Shown here: positions 39,804-41,228 of the stretch, in pieces
Layout: each line of letters begins with the position of its first letter
Position numbering within the stretch: position 1 is the stretch's first letter
Assembly (NCBI GenBank): GCA_030824405.1
Contig: JAVBXV010000062.1
Coordinates: 1-41,228 of the forward strand
DNA from: Anaerolineales bacterium
Lineage (GTDB): Bacteria; Chloroflexota; Anaerolineae; Anaerolineales; Villigracilaceae
Direction: 5' to 3'
DNA length: 41,228 nt
Translations under genes and position numbers: made by a program
Notes under the pieces: generated by a model
Database searches by the model: none
The model's input: only the letters and a program-made list of their open reading frames with translations
What the model was told of the DNA's origin: nothing

Positions 39804-41108
39804 TTAATCTGAGGCCAGAGCTACTTTATCAACGAAGGATGGCTCTTCCACTTTATTCTTGAAAGACTGAACATCAATGCGGGTGAGCATGAAGGCAGCG
39901 ATCAAGAGCATCAGCGCTTCGATTCCAAACACGATCAGATATCCGCTCAGCACAGCGCCTGTCAGATTGGTTGCCACGTCTGCTACGATGCCAGCGAGGA
40001 GCAAACCCACCAGACGAGACATGCCGTTTGAAAATCCCCACGCGCCAATATACAAGCCGACTTTTCCAGCAACGGTCAGGTCAAACATGAGGGAGAGGTT
40101 GGCGATCGTAGAAATACCCGTACCAAACCCAAGCAGCATGATGCCGATGTAGAAAATATTCAAACTGTGTGTCAAACCACTCAGGACAATTAACAGGAAC
40201 CCAACGAGCGCGCCAATGTTGCCAGACTGGGCAACGATTTTCTTTTTAACACGTCCCTCCAATGCGGCGGCGATCACAAAGGCGATCAATGTGAACGTGC
40301 CAGTGATGGATACGATGCGGGAAGTCTGTTCAACGGTCATGCCAAAAGCTTGCGCGCCAAAGGGTTCGAGAAGCACGTCCTGCCCGAGGATGGCGGCGAG
40401 CAGTAAAAGTAAGTATATGAAGAAGAGTTTAGCAACAGGGTTGGAGGTGATGGCAGCTGTCATCTGTTTGACGGTATATGATTCAGAGGAAGCCGTTGAG
40501 GAGGAAAGGACAAAGCGTGGCTCAAGTTTGATGAGGCCGAGCAGGCCAAGGGTTAGGGCTGAAGCGGCTACGATGTTAAAGGCAGTCGAGAGAGTCTCTG
40601 GCGTGTAGGTGGTCAGCATGCGGCTGAGTCCAATCCCTGTCGCAATTAAACCGATGACCATCATGAAGAACATGGTTGCTATCGTTTTGCCGCGTTCTTT
40701 TTCGCCTGAAAGTTCGGAGGCGAGGGAAAGGTATGAAACCGCAGAGAGGTTGTAGCCCATGCCCCAGGCTCCAAAGGCAAGCAGGCCTGCAAGGATGCCC
40801 AGTGTGAAATTATCATGAATGAGATAGGCAACGCTTGGAGATATGACCAGACCCAACACACAGAGAATGAGTCCCAGGAGAATGTATGGGGTGCGGCGAT
40901 AGCCGAGAATGGGGTGGCGGTCTGAAAATGAACCGATGGCCACCTGGATCGGTGAGATCAAGTAAGGAAACACTGCAAGAAGCGAGACGAGAGTTTTTGA
41001 GATCTCGAGGTCGAAGATCATGACGCGGTTGAGCGTGCTGTTGATCGGGACGAGGGTCATCGCAACTGCGACATGAATGAGGCCAAGTTGAAAGCGTTTG
41101 AGAAGCAT
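39804..41108 (-). CDS. PucC-like (BCD family) major facilitator transporter
   Basis: About 434 residues and twelve transmembrane helices. Start MLLKRFQLGLIHVAVAMTLV, NSTLNRVMIFDLEI, RRTPYILLGLILCVLG and AILGQDVLLEPFGAQAF are signature blocks of PucC/LhaA/Bch2 proteins, which in phototrophs help to assemble light-harvesting complexes or deliver bacteriochlorophyll. Non-phototrophs also carry members with unknown cargo. I prefer the ATG at 41108, with AAGGTGA upstream, over the ATG at 41183, because the extra 25 residues are not family-like and would span the leader hairpin. It is in an operon with the MerR-type regulator. Confidence 0.82.
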   Translation of the reverse strand: MLLKRFQLGLIHVAVAMTLVPINSTLNRVMIFDLEISKTLVSLLAVFPYLISPIQVAIGSFSDRHPILGYRRTPYILLGLILCVLGLVISPSVAYLIHDNFTLGILAGLLAFGAWGMGYNLSAVSYLSLASELSGEKERGKTIATMFFMMVIGLIATGIGLSRMLTTYTPETLSTAFNIVAASALTLGLLGLIKLEPRFVLSSSTASSESYTVKQMTAAITSNPVAKLFFIYLLLLLAAILGQDVLLEPFGAQAFGMTVEQTSRIVSITGTFTLIAFVIAAALEGRVKKKIVAQSGNIGALVGFLLIVLSGLTHSLNIFYIGIMLLGFGTGISTIANLSLMFDLTVAGKVGLYIGAWGFSNGMSRLVGLLLAGIVADVATNLTGAVLSGYLIVFGIEALMLLIAAFMLTRIDVQSFKNKVEEPSFVDKVALASD

Positions 41109-41127
41109 GATCACCTTATAAATAATA

Positions 41128-41152
41128 GCAAGGGTGCTTGAAACACCCTTGC
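41128..41152 (-). promoter_or_regulatory. Leader hairpin of PucC-like gene
   Basis: GCAAGGGTG (41128-41136) pairs with CACCCTTGC (41144-41152), loop of 7 nt. In the minus transcript it is followed by UAUUAUUUAUAAGG and the ATG 20 nt on. It could be an attenuator-like or stabilising hairpin. Confidence 0.6.
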
Positions 41153-41209
41153 ATACAACTAATATATTGTATGTTTTGGGCAAAAATACACAATGTAGAT
41201 TTATGTAGA
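41152..41209. promoter_or_regulatory. Repeat cluster upstream of PucC-like gene
   Basis: An inverted repeat CATACAA/TTGTATG (41152-41158, 41167-41173, 8-bp spacer) and two direct ATGTAGA repeats 10 bp apart (41193 and 41203). Spacing of about one helical turn suits binding by a MerR-type dimer or tetramer, such as the co-transcribed regulator. Confidence 0.45.
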
Positions 41210-41228
41210 ATTTTACTAGAGATTTGTG

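Noticed and set aside
39804-41108. Proof of phototrophy from the PucC-like transporter
   Set aside because: PucC-like MFS proteins also occur in non-phototrophs and no pigment or reaction-centre gene is in the window.
1-41228. CRISPR array, tRNA, rRNA, transposase or prophage genes
   Set aside because: Looked for regular spaced repeats, cloverleaf-like sequences and typical motifs; none was found.

Overview
The window looks like a chromosomal segment of a member of the Chloroflexota, most likely an Anaerolineae-type bacterium. The basis is gene content and protein style: a large MalT/LuxR ATPase regulator with a short MT-x-x-YEIRI-type protein gene, PAS-rich hybrid kinases, PknB-like kinase, LUD, VOC and SIS proteins typical of that group, and intergenic GC-rich palindromes. 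No rRNA, tRNA, CRISPR array, transposase or phage gene was seen. Almost all genes lie on the minus strand; only the phytol-kinase-like gene, the ammonia-lyase gene and the TetR gene are on plus.

Layout. 1-5 kb: a decayed, duplicated cassette of small membrane and accessory genes downstream of a MalT-like regulator, with a CPBP protease between the two copies. 5-9 kb: a phytol/dolichol-kinase-like gene, convergent with a tight three-gene operon (PIG-L deacetylase, MBOAT acyltransferase, SGNH protein) that probably remodels a surface glycan. 9-18 kb: signal transduction (two hybrid histidine kinases and a REC-CpaE-like protein) around a histidine-ammonia-lyase-type gene. 18.5-21 kb: a large unrecognised protein with nucleoside-deoxyribosyltransferase/TIR-like segments. 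21-26 kb: housekeeping and accessory genes (saccharopine-dehydrogenase-like, zinc-ribbon membrane protein, histone-deacetylase-like amidohydrolase, SurE) and a small membrane protein whose frame continues through an in-frame TGA. 26-29 kb: a TetR gene divergent from an oxidoreductase-LUD-ring-cleavage operon. 29-33 kb: an iron-type ABC importer with a 28-bp palindrome over its promoter. 33-41 kb: sugar-phosphate isomerase, S10 carboxypeptidase, DUF6688-like membrane protein, RsmI, a Ser/Thr kinase with a Cys-rich exterior, and a PucC-like MFS transporter with its own MerR-type regulator.

The most interesting signal is at 25477-25914. A small membrane protein is interrupted by TGA, the frame continues for 53 family-like codons, and a compact hairpin with a G-first apical loop lies just 3' of the TGA. 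That is the arrangement of a bacterial selenocysteine site. A 17-bp hairpin also masks the ribosome binding site of the same gene. Other leads are the three-segment TIR/NDT-like protein, a consensus promoter feeding straight into a terminator (a possible ~45-nt RNA), and the operator-like palindromes before the iron importer and the TetR-linked operon.

All family names come from reading motifs; no database search was run.
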